A DNA stretch of 64,000 nt from Sodiomyces alkalinus F11. Its lineage: Eukaryota; Ascomycota; Sordariomycetes; Glomerellales; Plectosphaerellaceae. Made by a program: the position numbers and the translations under genes. The stretch covers positions 1 through 64,000 of the forward strand of contig NW_021167082.1 in the NCBI RefSeq assembly GCF_003711515.1, read 5' to 3'. Shown piece by piece: positions 1 to 11,150 of this stretch. Position 1 is the stretch's first letter. Every line of letters begins with the position of its first letter. The notes under the pieces were generated by a model. The model ran no database searches. It was not told the DNA's origin and saw only the letters and a program-made list of their open reading frames with translations.

Positions 1-654
1 AAAATATTATAACGGCTTCCGGTCCTCTATAGTATAGCGGATAATAGGGGACTAGCGTCGAGGTTTTAGTTTAAAATAAGAAGAGGATATTAACTAAAGA
101 GTAGTAACTATTATTCGTAGTGTTTAATCGTAATTACGTCGTAAAGACTAGGCGTCTTCTTTATAAGGTAGAGTCAGGCGTAGACTAATAGTCCAGGTAA
201 AGACTTAGATTAATCGATATCTTATTCTCTAATAGAAGTAAGACCTAGGATACGCTAGTTTATATACTGGTGGTGCTTCCTTACCCGTAGTGACTATTCC
301 TTGCGTGGTCGCTATGCCCAGGTGATTCTGTCGTGACCGATCACTTATTAGTCACTTCGTCGGAGTGATCGACCCCGGTCCGTCCCGGACAGTACACTAA
401 GTACCTTTATACCTGGTGACACGTGACCTGGCACGTGACTCCCCGAGTTACCCTGTGCTGTCCCCCGTCCAGGGCCGTCCCGTGGGATATACACCAGTGT
501 ACCTATGGGGTTGGTCTATGTTAGGCGGCCGGCCGTAACACGGTGCTGCTTAGCGTATCGGGCCGCCTCTTACTATTATTTCTAGCCCAGCCGATTTCCT
601 ATTTTCGGGCATTCTGCTTAAACGACGAAGAGCAGCGCCTCTTCGAATATTATA

Positions 655-2070
655 AGTCAGGCACTTTTCTTTCATTCCGTAACCCTATCTAATAGTCTAT
701 GCATAGTCATCGACAAGTATTACAAAAGCCGCACACTCTATCTCGATAAGAAACACAACTCTCTTCTCTACGCTATTCCGCCTAATCCGCCTAAGGCATT
801 CACGGCAGCTATCTTCTACCTCACCTCTCTTTACGTCGGCGGCCGGGAGTTAGCCTATTTTCAATAAGTTATTCTATTCCTGAAGGAAACCTTATAAAAC
901 GGGATACAGGATTCTGAAATTCCGGTTTTTGCTAGCATTCTCCGTCTCCTAATCCAATACCACATTATTAAGCGGGACCAGGACAAAACATAGGTCTTCT
1001 ATATCGAGGGCTTCCGCGCCTTATAATACAGAATTTTGGAGCACGCCGAGGCACGAAATATATCCACACGGATCACCTACGAGAGCATTCTAAAGTTCGC
1101 CCTAATATTTAAGGACAGGCAGGGGCTAAACGGTGGCTTATCTATCGACTATCTTCTGACTTTAGAATATCCCTAGGAGATACGAGACTACGGATATTCC
1201 CCCGAGGTCCTTTATCTCCTAGGTTATATCAATATAGCGGACTATAAAATAAGCAGGGATTTATTATATAGTGTTAAAGTAGCTTATTCGCTCCTCGCTA
1301 GATATAAGAACATCGACTAGATAATACCTAAGACTGGATAACGCGGTAAGGCTATCAAAATAATAGCAGAATCCTATATCTATATAGCCCGCTTTCTTAT
1401 CTATTAGCGTCTTCTAAGTTCTGGGATATGCACCTCCTCGGTGCTGAAAGCAGGAGATGTTCTCGGTAAATGTGTTCGTGGCATCCCCGCTAAAGGCGAA
1501 CTCTTCACTGCTTAGTATCTACTCGCCTTAGCATTCTGGGCCATTCTCTTTAGCCCCGAATACGGACAGAAGTGTTATGACTTCTTAAAGACTATTTAGA
1601 CAGATCGTCCTATAGTGGGTATACCCGACCGATCTTAGAGAAAATATGGTTGCTAAGTCTAACAGAATATCACTCACGCCTTGCGTGTTGCTGGGTTAGC
1701 CCGCGGAAAGTCTCCGATAAGTGTCTGCGCAGGGGAGAAACGAACGCTATATAGTAAGTGCAGCTACGGAGTATGCCGTGGTGGGACGGCGTTAAAGCGG
1801 TTAGGCGATGTCATGGAATCACTCGATATAAAGGAGTTGAGCCTTAGTTAGAGCAGTTCCTCGTTAAAGAATATATACAAAACTGTATCCGCTTATATAG
1901 CACGTCGCGATAGCGTCGTGCTCCCTATTCCCCGCTAGTATACTAGAGCCTATATTCGGCCCTACTCCGCGGTCACGGCACCGCCCGATCCGCCTTCCTC
2001 AGGCATATCACCACCAATTACAACCACACCCGTCTAGCCGACCCGACGCTACATCACAGCTACCAGAACG
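655..2070 (+). pseudogene. RIP-killed ORF, unknown protein
   Basis: One plus-strand frame can be read for about 430 codons or more. Every interruption I found is TAG or TAA, and I saw no frameshift from about 770 onward. The inferred protein has a normal amino-acid mix, hydrophobic stretches, a cysteine-containing segment around 1420-1760, and a proline/threonine-rich C-terminal region around 1960-2050. I do not recognise the family. The upstream start is uncertain because the frame weakens before about 655. It could be a transposon protein or a captured fungal gene; the pattern shows only that a real coding sequence was inactivated by C-to-T change. The less mutated DNA at 240-560, with repeated CACGTGAC motifs, may be its promoter. 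Confidence 0.5.
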
Positions 2071-2509
2071 GTTTTTTTCTTTTCTTTTCTCCATTCTTTT
2101 TTTTTCTGTTCTATTACGCGCAGGCAGCCCTAAGGCTGTAGCGGACTAAAGTACTAAGGCTATGATCCTGAAAAGAAGCTAAATACACTATAACTAGTAG
2201 TAGTCGTAAAATCGATAGTAGCAAAGGAAATCCTTTATAATAGTCTGCCTAGCCTAATATATTTGAACCTTGTACTCTAAATCCTGGAGAGCTTTGCATA
2301 GCGAGACTATGGAACCCTCCGATTTCGATGTAGAAGCCGTTATAGTGAAATCGATTAACCCAACTAATACCTCTTGGCCGGTGCCTCTATTTTCTCTACC
2401 TAAGGAGAGCGATAAGGAGAGCGAGGTGGACTCGATAGGACTAAAGATCGATTATGGGTGCACTATTTATTCACTAGGAATACCTGATCCATCGCGTCCT
2501 GGAAGATAA

Positions 2510-3389
2510 AACCGAAGTATGTAGCTGGAAACACATATTTCAATAGGTAGGAAGCTCCCTACCGCGGGAGGAACGACCACCCGAATCCACTATTCTGGGC
2601 ATGAAAGATCGTGGGCACCGTGGAACACGGGTGATCAATATGAGAAAAAGCACAGTTTCGTCTGTAGGGCTTGTTAAAGGCGTGCATCGAGATGTTTATC
2701 GTCAAAGGGTCGGTCTAGTGCGCTTATATATAGGGGTTAGTCATGGCTTATAGACGCCGTGGCTGAGACCTAACTAAGCTCGTTATGGGAGATGTTAGAG
2801 GAATGGCTGGGTATGGAGAGTACGCACGCTATGCCAGATTAAATAGCACGGTTGGCCGTGCTATTCTCCGGCATGTCGTGCTTTTCGCCGGAACAACCCT
2901 TTACAACGACACCCCTCCTTTACCAGGAATTCAGGATGCCTAAGTGTCAGGGTGTACACCGCGGATTAAGGCTTCTTTTGGAAGAATTTCGGAGTTTTTG
3001 GAGGACCTCTTAGGTGAAGCCATTGTTAGTATCCCGTTTCTGATCCAAGGTGCCTATAATCGGCAGCATAGAGCATAGAATCATGCATGGCGCCGGAGGG
3101 CATATAATGATACACCTGCACTAAGGCGCTAGCTACCCTTGTCGTTAAGGAGCACCCGCATAGCACCCTGGTCACCATTCTTTTGGTTGGCCTACTCTTT
3201 GCAGGTTGTTAGGTTGCCCTCTTTGTCAAACTGGTATTCTGGACCTTCCCTCCTCACCTTGAATGTAGTGCTGGAATGACATATGACATATCCTTCAATT
3301 AAGGGTGGACTGATCCAATCGCCACTTGGCTAAGTAAGCTTCGGACACCCTAGAATGAGGCGGAAAGTGGAGACTCCTGATATACCGAC
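2510..3389. other. Gene-free, weakly mutated stretch
   Basis: Base composition is near normal here and the RIP signature is weak, unlike the flanks. I find no convincing frame. The stretch holds the hairpin at 2842-2865 and ends where the left arm of the large inverted repeat begins. Confidence 0.5.
2842..2865. repeat. Perfect 10-bp inverted repeat, 4-nt loop
   Basis: The arms aatagcacgg and ccgtgctatt are exact reverse complements separated by ttgg. They lie in a less mutated stretch with no gene. This could be a hairpin or a dyad binding site; no function can be assigned. Confidence 0.6.
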
Positions 3390-4712
3390 TCCGTTAGCTA
3401 AGCACCCCTGCCTCTATTATCCTTTCCCCCCGTTATGCTTTCCCCCTATCATACTTTCGTACTTTTCCCCTACATCACGGTTTAGTTCAGCGCTTTGTGT
3501 GTTATTAAATAAGCTTTTCCTAAGGCTGGGTTTAATTAGGCTTGTAGTGGCCTATAGCGCGATTGGAGAAATAGCGTAAATGTTAGTAGAGCTTTAAGGC
3601 AAGAGAATCAGGCATATATACGTGTACGAGCAGGGATGGAGCTAAAAGGCGGGGCATAAGCCTTATAGTGGTAAGGTAGGAGTGTTTAAACTAATAGGAG
3701 TTTAGGACGCGCTATACTTTTTATCATCTCTAAACAAATATTTTATATTAGTGCTATATCTATCTAAGGGGAGTCTATCCTAGAGTCTATTTGCCTACCT
3801 AGACTTATAATATATAACGCGCATTATATAATAACGCTATATTCTAGGATAGTCTAGATACTATCGAGATATAAACTAGCGGTAATAGCCGTAATTAAAT
3901 TCCCTTTATATATAACCTGGTTTTAGTAGGTTATTCTAAAGTATATGAACGTTAAGAGAGAATAAAGAATAAGCGTACCTGGATCTACTTATATATCGGG
4001 AATATTAAGATAATGTTAATAAGTAGTTATAGTAAGATAAGTGTATTTTATATAAAAAGGCAGCTTATTAAATTCTATATAACGGGTAAATAGGGAAGAA
4101 GGGCTATAAAGATAAAATAAGCTACTCGACCCTCGGTATCCTATTTTATTAATATAGTAGGTATAGGGTATATATAGTCTTTATCTTTTAAATAAATCTG
4201 TATAACCGCTATAGTAGCTAGGAGCTATTAGAGTTATTTACGCTCTTATACCGATATATATAACTCTTTTAAAGCTTATTATAAATAAGGCTAGTGTATA
4301 TCCTATCTTTTAGCTTATTAGTCTTAAGCTAATAAGCTAAGTCTAATATTTATTACTACTATAGCTATCTTCCTTTTTAAAATTAAGTAAGGCTAAATTT
4401 ACGAGGTTAAACTTAGAAATCTTAGAGTTTTTATCTTTAAGGCATAATAGTCCGGAGAAATATACTATTATAGTTACTTAGTAGGATACCCTTTTTCTGA
4501 GTAGTTAACGAGACTAACTATTTTACAGGATATTATCCTTAAATATAAAGACGGCGCCTGGGTTAGTATTTTAAGCCCCTAGGCTATTTAGTTAGAGCTA
4601 GATAGATATTATAAGAGCCTGAAGGAAGGAAGTTTTGAGATAATTAAGATGGGTTTCGCTGAATCTGGGTAATGGTTTGAGGCAAGGAGTGGCTGGTGTG
4701 CCGTATGATGGG
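3390..4712 (+). repeat. Left arm of ~1.3-kb inverted repeat
   Basis: The reverse complement of this segment aligns almost along its whole length with 7225-8540. The inner end is nearly identical for about 85 bp (positions 4628-4712 against 7225-7310). Further out the copies differ mostly by transitions, and this arm carries more of them than the right arm. The outer limit near 3390 is approximate because similarity fades there. No intact frame is present. Confidence 0.85.
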
Positions 4713-4722
4713 AAGTCAATAG

Positions 4723-5373
4723 GGTGAGGTTAGTCCGACTGGGGCACTACTTCGTACTGACAGCGCCCGATGCCAGCCGGTGCCACCTCCGCTTCTACCT
4801 AGATTCATACACGTAACCTACCTTCCTACCACACCACTAATTGACGATATCTTCGGTTCGTTCAACCTCGCTGCACTTGTCCTGCCAATTGTGGGTGCTA
4901 TACGTGGTTGGGAAACCCTGCATCTTGTTCAGTGTTTGGTTTCTGGAGCTGCTACGTTTGAGTATGGGATGTGGATGTGGTGCCGCGAATGGTGGCGTAA
5001 GACGTATTATGTGGGCAACCAAGATTGGGACAGGTACTCTTCGGAATTTGCAGGTTTGTAAGCGAACATTATACATTAGTTTCTTAACTATATCATCCCC
5101 TTGTGTTTCACTGTCTCACAATTCCTTGGATGCTTCAAGGACCAAACTGCTATAGGAGAAGCAATATTTATATCGCCCTTTGTGGCTGCCCTGTCGATAC
5201 AGAAAAAAAAAAAAACCTCGCTTATTCTCCCCGTTGGCGTGATTATGGCCAAGCGGATTCCCGCGTAGCCGCAGCCTCCCATTTCTAACAGGAGGCAGCT
5301 CGACCTAATCTGGATCTTGGTCGAGGAATACACGTGGCTATCCGTGGCAGGAAGAGTTTCTTGCCCCCCATAA
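4723..5373 (+). pseudogene. Broken polytopic membrane-protein ORF
   Basis: A single plus frame runs from just inside the left inverted-repeat arm to the stop at 5371. It is interrupted only by TAA at 5059, TAG at 5077 and TAG at 5266, and reading these as glutamine gives a continuous natural-looking protein. Hydrophobic segments occur around 4855-4960, 5083-5125, 5155-5200, 5215-5250 and 5305-5355, so the product would be a multi-pass membrane protein. The 13-A run at 5203-5215 lies inside the frame. A spliced intron removing the first two stops would be only about 25 nt, which is too short. The start is unclear; the gene may be truncated by the repeat arm. The family is unknown to me. Confidence 0.5.
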
Positions 5374-5685
5374 TCTATTCCCCTGCTTTTCTCACCTCCT
5401 CGCTCTGCGTTGTGGACATAGAGCTCTCTTAATGCACCAGCTTCTCCCAGCTTCGTCTCCCTATTATCTCTTCACAGTGAAAAGGGCGGTCTGGAGCAGG
5501 GTCATGCATATGCAAGTGCATGACATGGATTCATGAACCCAGCACACAAGAACTTGAACCCCTCCTTTCCGGCCGATGGGGGTTAAAGGGGGAGGGGGAG
5601 GCCTGAAGTTGTATATAAACCAAGATGAACTGCAAAGCAGCGGAATGGCTGTCTGCAGCTCCAATACAATGACCTGTACCTCATT

Positions 5686-6920
5686 ATGTCGCACTCTAAG
5701 CAGTCCCCATTGATCGATCAATCACCAGCAGCTAGATGGGCAGCGTGGAGCCTCGTCGTGATCTACTTGCTCTGCTTTTTCGGACACGCTCTTGCCTTTC
5801 TCATGGATAAGTTCCTTAACGGCAACCAGGTCTTCTCGCTCACGATACTCCTCGCCACGCCTGTGATACTAAGAGCAATCTGGAATATTTTGGGCGCTCC
5901 AGTGTTGCAATGCACGCTATCACTAGCATGTTTTCAGTCTAAATCCATTTACGACAAGAAGCTTGGGCGTAAAAGTAATACCTTAAGCAAATTGCTCAGC
6001 GATATTCAGAAGGTCCCGCCGGTTATTTTCAAAGTCATTTTAGCTTTGATCCTTGCATGCCTAGTGCATTGGCTGCTCCAGTCGGTGTCGCAAGCACTGC
6101 ATCAGCATTTGGTGCATGCTGGTTCAGTTTTAAGGCGTTGAATCGAGAGATCACCGATATCAAATGGGTCGCTGATAACGAAAGGTTTGTTGCATAGCAC
6201 CACAGATATCGTGAGCTTGACTGACTTTGTTTGTAGAGAAGGAGCGAAAAAACGTCATCAATTCATCCAGCATGGGAACCCTTGTCGAGTTGGGGGCGGT
6301 GAGAGTTCCTGTCAACCAGAAGACGGTGCGATATCTTCTGGACCCGGAGGCAGCACAACCTCTTGTCCAACTGGAGTCGATGCTTGCAAATCGGCGATGG
6401 TGGGTCGGTTTTATCAAACTGGCATGGCAAGCTGGAGCAGTGGCGTTATTCGTGGTAGTTTCTTTAATGAACCCGGATTCCATCTTTATCATGTTTGCAC
6501 TTGCAACCGATGTCATCCAGATCACAGAGGTTTGCGATAGTGGAACAAGTGCTTGGGGAAAAAGCCAGGAGCTCTCTAATGTTGTGAGAGGATGTGGCGT
6601 GTACCTTTGTACGGAGATGGCGTGGCGAACAGTTTTCATGTACCTGGTTAAGGGTCGCGATTTGACTGAGTATATTGAGGCCCACAGAAGGGAGGAGGAG
6701 AATTACGGTCGAAGGGTTACGAGATCTCGATAATCAACTTGCCATTATCGCTACGGTGAACATACTAATCACCTATGTCGGTGGGAGAACCAATCCTCTG
6801 GTCGACCTTCTGGGGCCGTTCGCGAGGTTATTAACGAGGCAATTCGGCGTATGTCCCAGCTTCCTATCTAGCCTGGCGATTTTTAACCTCTATCTAGCTG
6901 GACGTCTCTGGCTCGGCTAA
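5686..6920 (+). pseudogene. Multi-pass membrane protein gene, frame broken or spliced
   Basis: Three natural-looking segments follow one another in different frames. The first starts at the ATG at 5686 with clear membrane segments. The second spans about 6227-6733 and includes a conserved-looking soluble part and a hydrophobic span near 6420-6520. The third spans about 6710-6920. A plausible intron lies at 6185-6236 (GTTTGT donor, CTGAC branch, TGTAG acceptor). The frame changes near 6065, across that intron, and near 6710 are not explained by any introns I can place. The gene is therefore either degraded by small indels or has introns I cannot define. I do not recognise the family. It sits with the preceding broken ORF inside the inverted-repeat island. 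Confidence 0.4.
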
Positions 6921-7224
6921 AGTGGGCGTGGCATAAGTAAAGCCGTTGTATGTCTCGCTGCTTCCATTATTGCTTTTCGTCGTTACCTTTCGCCGCGTCT
7001 CGTCGCTGCAATACCTACTTTTTAATGGCATATTGCAGATGATAATCTGTTCTATCTTAGAGATCAAGTGGATAAGGTAGCTTAGAAATACGAGGCGGCT
7101 CGTGCCTCACGATTCGGAAACACGTTGAAATATAAAGAGACGAGGTTTGCGTTATTGTTTCGTAACTTAGGTTTGACAAAATTGAGTTACACTAATAAAG
7201 AAATCGACCTCCACCCGATACGCC

Positions 7225-8540
7225 CTTAAACCCATCATACGGCACACCAGCCACTCCTTGCCTCAAACCATTACCCAGATTCAGCGAAACCCATCTTACT
7301 CATCTTAAAACTTCCTTTCTTCAGGCTCTTATATTACCTATCTAGCTCTAACTGAATAGCCTAGGGACTTGAAATACTAACCCAGGCGCCGTCTTAGTGT
7401 TTAAGGATAATATCCTGTAAAATAGTTAGTCTCGTTAACTACTTAGAAAGAGCGTATCCTACTAGGTAACTACGATAGTATATATCTCCGGACTATTATA
7501 CCTTAAAGATAAAAACTCCAGGATTTCTAAGTTTAACCTCGTAAATTCGGCCTTACTCGACTTTAAAAGGGAATATAGCTATAGTAGTGATAAATATTAA
7601 ACTCGGCTTATAAGCTTAAGACTAATAAGCTAAAAGGCAGGATCTATACTAGCCTATTTATAATAAGATTTAAGAGGGTTATATATATCGGTATAAGAAC
7701 GTAAATAACTCCTAGCTACTATACTAGCCACGAAGATTTATTTATAAGATAAAGACTATATATGCCCTACCCACTATCTTAATAAAATAGGATATCTATC
7801 TTTATAGCCCTCCTTCCCTATTTATTAATCCTATCTTATTTAATAAGCTACCTCTTTATACGAGATATACTCGTTTTACTACGACTACTTACTACCTTAA
7901 TATTATCTATATATAAATAGATTAAGGTACGCTTATTCTTCGTTCTCCCTGTCTATTAACCTGCTTTAGAATCACCTACTAAGACCAGTTTATATATAGA
8001 AGGAATTTTATTACGGTTATATCCGCTGGATTATATCTTAATAGTATCCAAACTATGTCAGGACACAGCTTCGTTGTCCAGTACACGTTATATATCGGGA
8101 GTTCAGGTAGGTGAATATACTCTGGGACAGACCACCCTTGGATAATATAGCACTAACGCAAAATATTTGTTTAGAGGTGATGAAAAGTGCAGTGCGTCCT
8201 GAACTCCTCTTGGCTTGAACACCCCTGCCTTACCACTATGAGGATTATGCCCCGCCTCTTAGCCTCTTAGCTCCCTCCCTGCTCGTACATATGCCTGATT
8301 CTCTTGCCTATAAAGCTCTGCTGACATTTTACCCCATTTCTCCAAACGCGCCATAGGCCACTGCAAGCCTAGTCAGACTCAGCCTTGGGAAATGCTTATT
8401 CGACGGCACACAAAGCAATGGACCAAACCGTGAGGGGGGAAAAGTACAAAAAGTATGATTAGGGGGAAGAACAACGAGGTGCAGGGGAAAGCAAATAGCC
8501 GTGGAAGCCCAGCACTGCTGTCTTGGAGTTGGCCGAAGTG
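7225..8540 (-). repeat. Right arm of ~1.3-kb inverted repeat
   Basis: This is the mirror copy of 3390-4712, in opposite orientation. It keeps more CpA and TpG than the left arm (for example around 8110-8260), so it is the less mutated copy. The two arms enclose about 2.5 kb of unmutated DNA. Because the arms are inverted and not direct repeats, they are not LTRs of one element. They are either long terminal inverted repeats or two oppositely inserted copies of one transposon. Confidence 0.85.
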
Positions 8541-9180
8541 ACGTGATCGTCACCGTCCCTTCTAATATTCTCGGATCCGTCGCCTTATCCATTACGGTAT
8601 TAGAATTCAGGACGAATAACAAAAGAGGAAGAAGATCTATTAAATAAAGAGAACACCGATGCTGCCTGGAGGATGCCATCTATAAACATAAGGCTTCCGA
8701 CCCATGGTAATGATGCCTCACCGCCTAAATACGTTGCCTGGTTGGGAAATGGGGTCGAGCTCTATTTCCTCCTGTGTTTAGGCATCATCCTTATCCAGGG
8801 CCGCGGCGGACAGAACCTGAGAATTTCCCGGTAGTATGTTCCTGGTCGAGTTTGCTGATGGAAGGCGAGGAATCTGTGTCCGAGACCTCCCGATTTCAAT
8901 ATCGGGATAATGCTGTTGATGACCAAAACTCTGTGACCATACATCAGGGTACCGCCATGGACGAAAGTGGAAGCAACTCACCAGCTCTTCCAAAGGAAGA
9001 CATTGCCGTAGCAGGAACCACGCGTATCTCTCGGAGCTGAGGATTATGACGAGCAGGCACTGCGGGAGGAGATGCACCTGGGATAACCCGCTAAGGTGGA
9101 TGAACAATAGCACCACTGATGCCAGGAAGACGAAAAAACTCAAAAGAGTTAAAAGGCCTAGCCGCTATCGAGATGCCTTT
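8541..9180. other. Gene-free, weakly mutated stretch
   Basis: Near-normal composition between the right repeat arm and the next decayed block. Short open runs exist on both strands (around 8774-9040 plus and 8778-9143 minus), but they overlap and neither has a recognisable composition or motif, so no gene is called. Confidence 0.45.
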
Positions 9181-10789
9181 GCCTGGCTACGTAACTAGAC
9201 CCTATTGCCCGATAAAATTATAAGGGTAAAATAGCATAGCGTCGGTGCGCCCCATAGCCATTCATCGCCATTCTCTACTAACTGCCACGTACTAAACCCA
9301 ATAAAGAACCCTAGAGGAGGAAGGCTCCCCTAAAAGTATATACGCAGAAATCTCTATATACTACGCGGCTTTTCCTTAGTAATAGGGAGGGCTTCGTAGA
9401 GACTTAGAGTTATAGGGTATACCTACTCTATAAGCTAGAAACGAATTAGAACTATTCTATACTAGCCGAATTCTAATATATCTATATACTAAGGATAGCA
9501 AGGCCTATTATATCTTTAGAAGCTATCAGTAATCGACTATTATAATTATCGAATATATATACGATTATATAGGTAAGTCCGAGCGCCGATAAGCTAAACT
9601 AAGTTAAGATACAAAGCTAATAAACCACGCCTTTCAAGGGCTTTTTCGTATATATAGAATAAGAATAGTAGAGCTAAAAGGCGAAGACGAGGGCTACCGT
9701 TATATAAGCCTCGATAACTATATAGTTATTAGGCTATATCTTAGAAGCGGTAAAGATTAAGATAGAGAAAAGTAAAGAAGAAGGTAAATAAGGTATTACG
9801 GGAGCTTATAGTTTACCCCTATATAGTTCGCCCGGTAATATAAGGTTTTTATATCGGTTACTTAAAGCGCGGAGACTCCGTTTAGCTAGTATAGGATTTA
9901 GATTTATTAAAGCTTTTATAACCTTAAGCTAACGCTAAAACGCGAGATTATCCTTAGGTATAAGTTAGTTCCTAGGCGATACTATATTACTTAGTCGATT
10001 CGGCGTAAAGTAATAGACTAGGATTAATAATATATATATACTTTGTATTAATATACTAACCTCCGGATATTACCCTTACTAATATAAGTATAATCCGCGG
10101 TCGGTTATAGATATCTTAACTATACTACCCCCTTAACCACGATTACACGCTATTCCTTTCCTAGAGGGGGCTATTTCCCCCTCTCTAAGTTGTAGCTACG
10201 ACCTCTCTAAATACGTTTAAACTAAGTGCCTATCACTTAGTCGCCGAAACTTATCCTAATCCTTATATACTTAAACTTAGCTATAATGAATCTTCGTAGG
10301 CACTAACTATATAGTAATCTATTATGCTGCTAGTATATATCCTAACTCGAGGCACGCATTTAAGAGTACGAATCACACGTGGCTGGACTCGAATACTAGC
10401 TTAGACTTCGCTAACCTTAACTTAAGCCGGCTAAGGCCCTTCCTAAGGATATACCGGCCCTAAATAATATAATAACAACAAAGACGGGCACACTGACCAT
10501 CATTGAGTGGACACTCGAAAGCCATCCAAACCGGGAATAACCTGGCATCCTAGAAAATAACGATAACCCTAATAGGTCTAGGCTATAGGTCCTCACGCTG
10601 TTAAGCGCCCTTTCCACGATTAGTAACTTCGTTGACCGTATCCCCTAGAATAAGAAGCAGTGGCAGCAGAAAAGGTCGGAGCTGGGCTTAGATACGGAGG
10701 AGGGTATCCTGTAAGCGTTTAACGATATCCTCTCGCCTTAAAACATCGCTCAGGTAACGCCCGCAAATTCTACCTAAACATCACTGAGC

Positions 10790-11150
10790 ATCTCTAACTA
10801 TCTCGCCCGCCGCGCTATAGAGGTAGGCAAAGCGGGTTACGAGGCCCGCCGCGCCGTGGCCTTATCGGTGTTCGGGGGCCTAGTGTTTCTAGGAGAATGC
10901 CTCGTTACGCTTAAGTTAGGTGTTAAAACAGAAGACGTGAACAAATCCATAAAAGACTTTCTAGGCAGGTTACGATCAATAACCTATAAAGCAGACGCAA
11001 AATAATTACAAAAATATCGGCATATAGCTATATAGATCATATAGCAGATACGTGTCCTATATAAGGATTTCCGCCACCGTGCCTTTAAATTGCTTCTCTA
11101 TAGTATATTAGTCGCCCCTACGTCTTTGTATTAATGCTCATCGGCTCCTT
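10790..11150 (+). pseudogene. Decayed ORF, unknown
   Basis: A plus frame with natural amino-acid composition runs through this stretch with only TAA and TAG stops. It includes a hydrophobic segment around 10855-10915 followed by a charged helical region. A similar coding-like frame resumes at about 11170-11470 after a shift. The family is not recognised; a membrane-anchored protein is possible. Confidence 0.35.

Noticed and set aside
3390..8540. LTR retrotransposon bounded by the ~1.3-kb repeats
   Set aside because: The two copies are inverted, not direct, and the interior shows no reverse transcriptase or integrase.
8774..9143. Overlapping ORFs on both strands after the right repeat arm
   Set aside because: They overlap each other, and neither shows motifs or codon bias.
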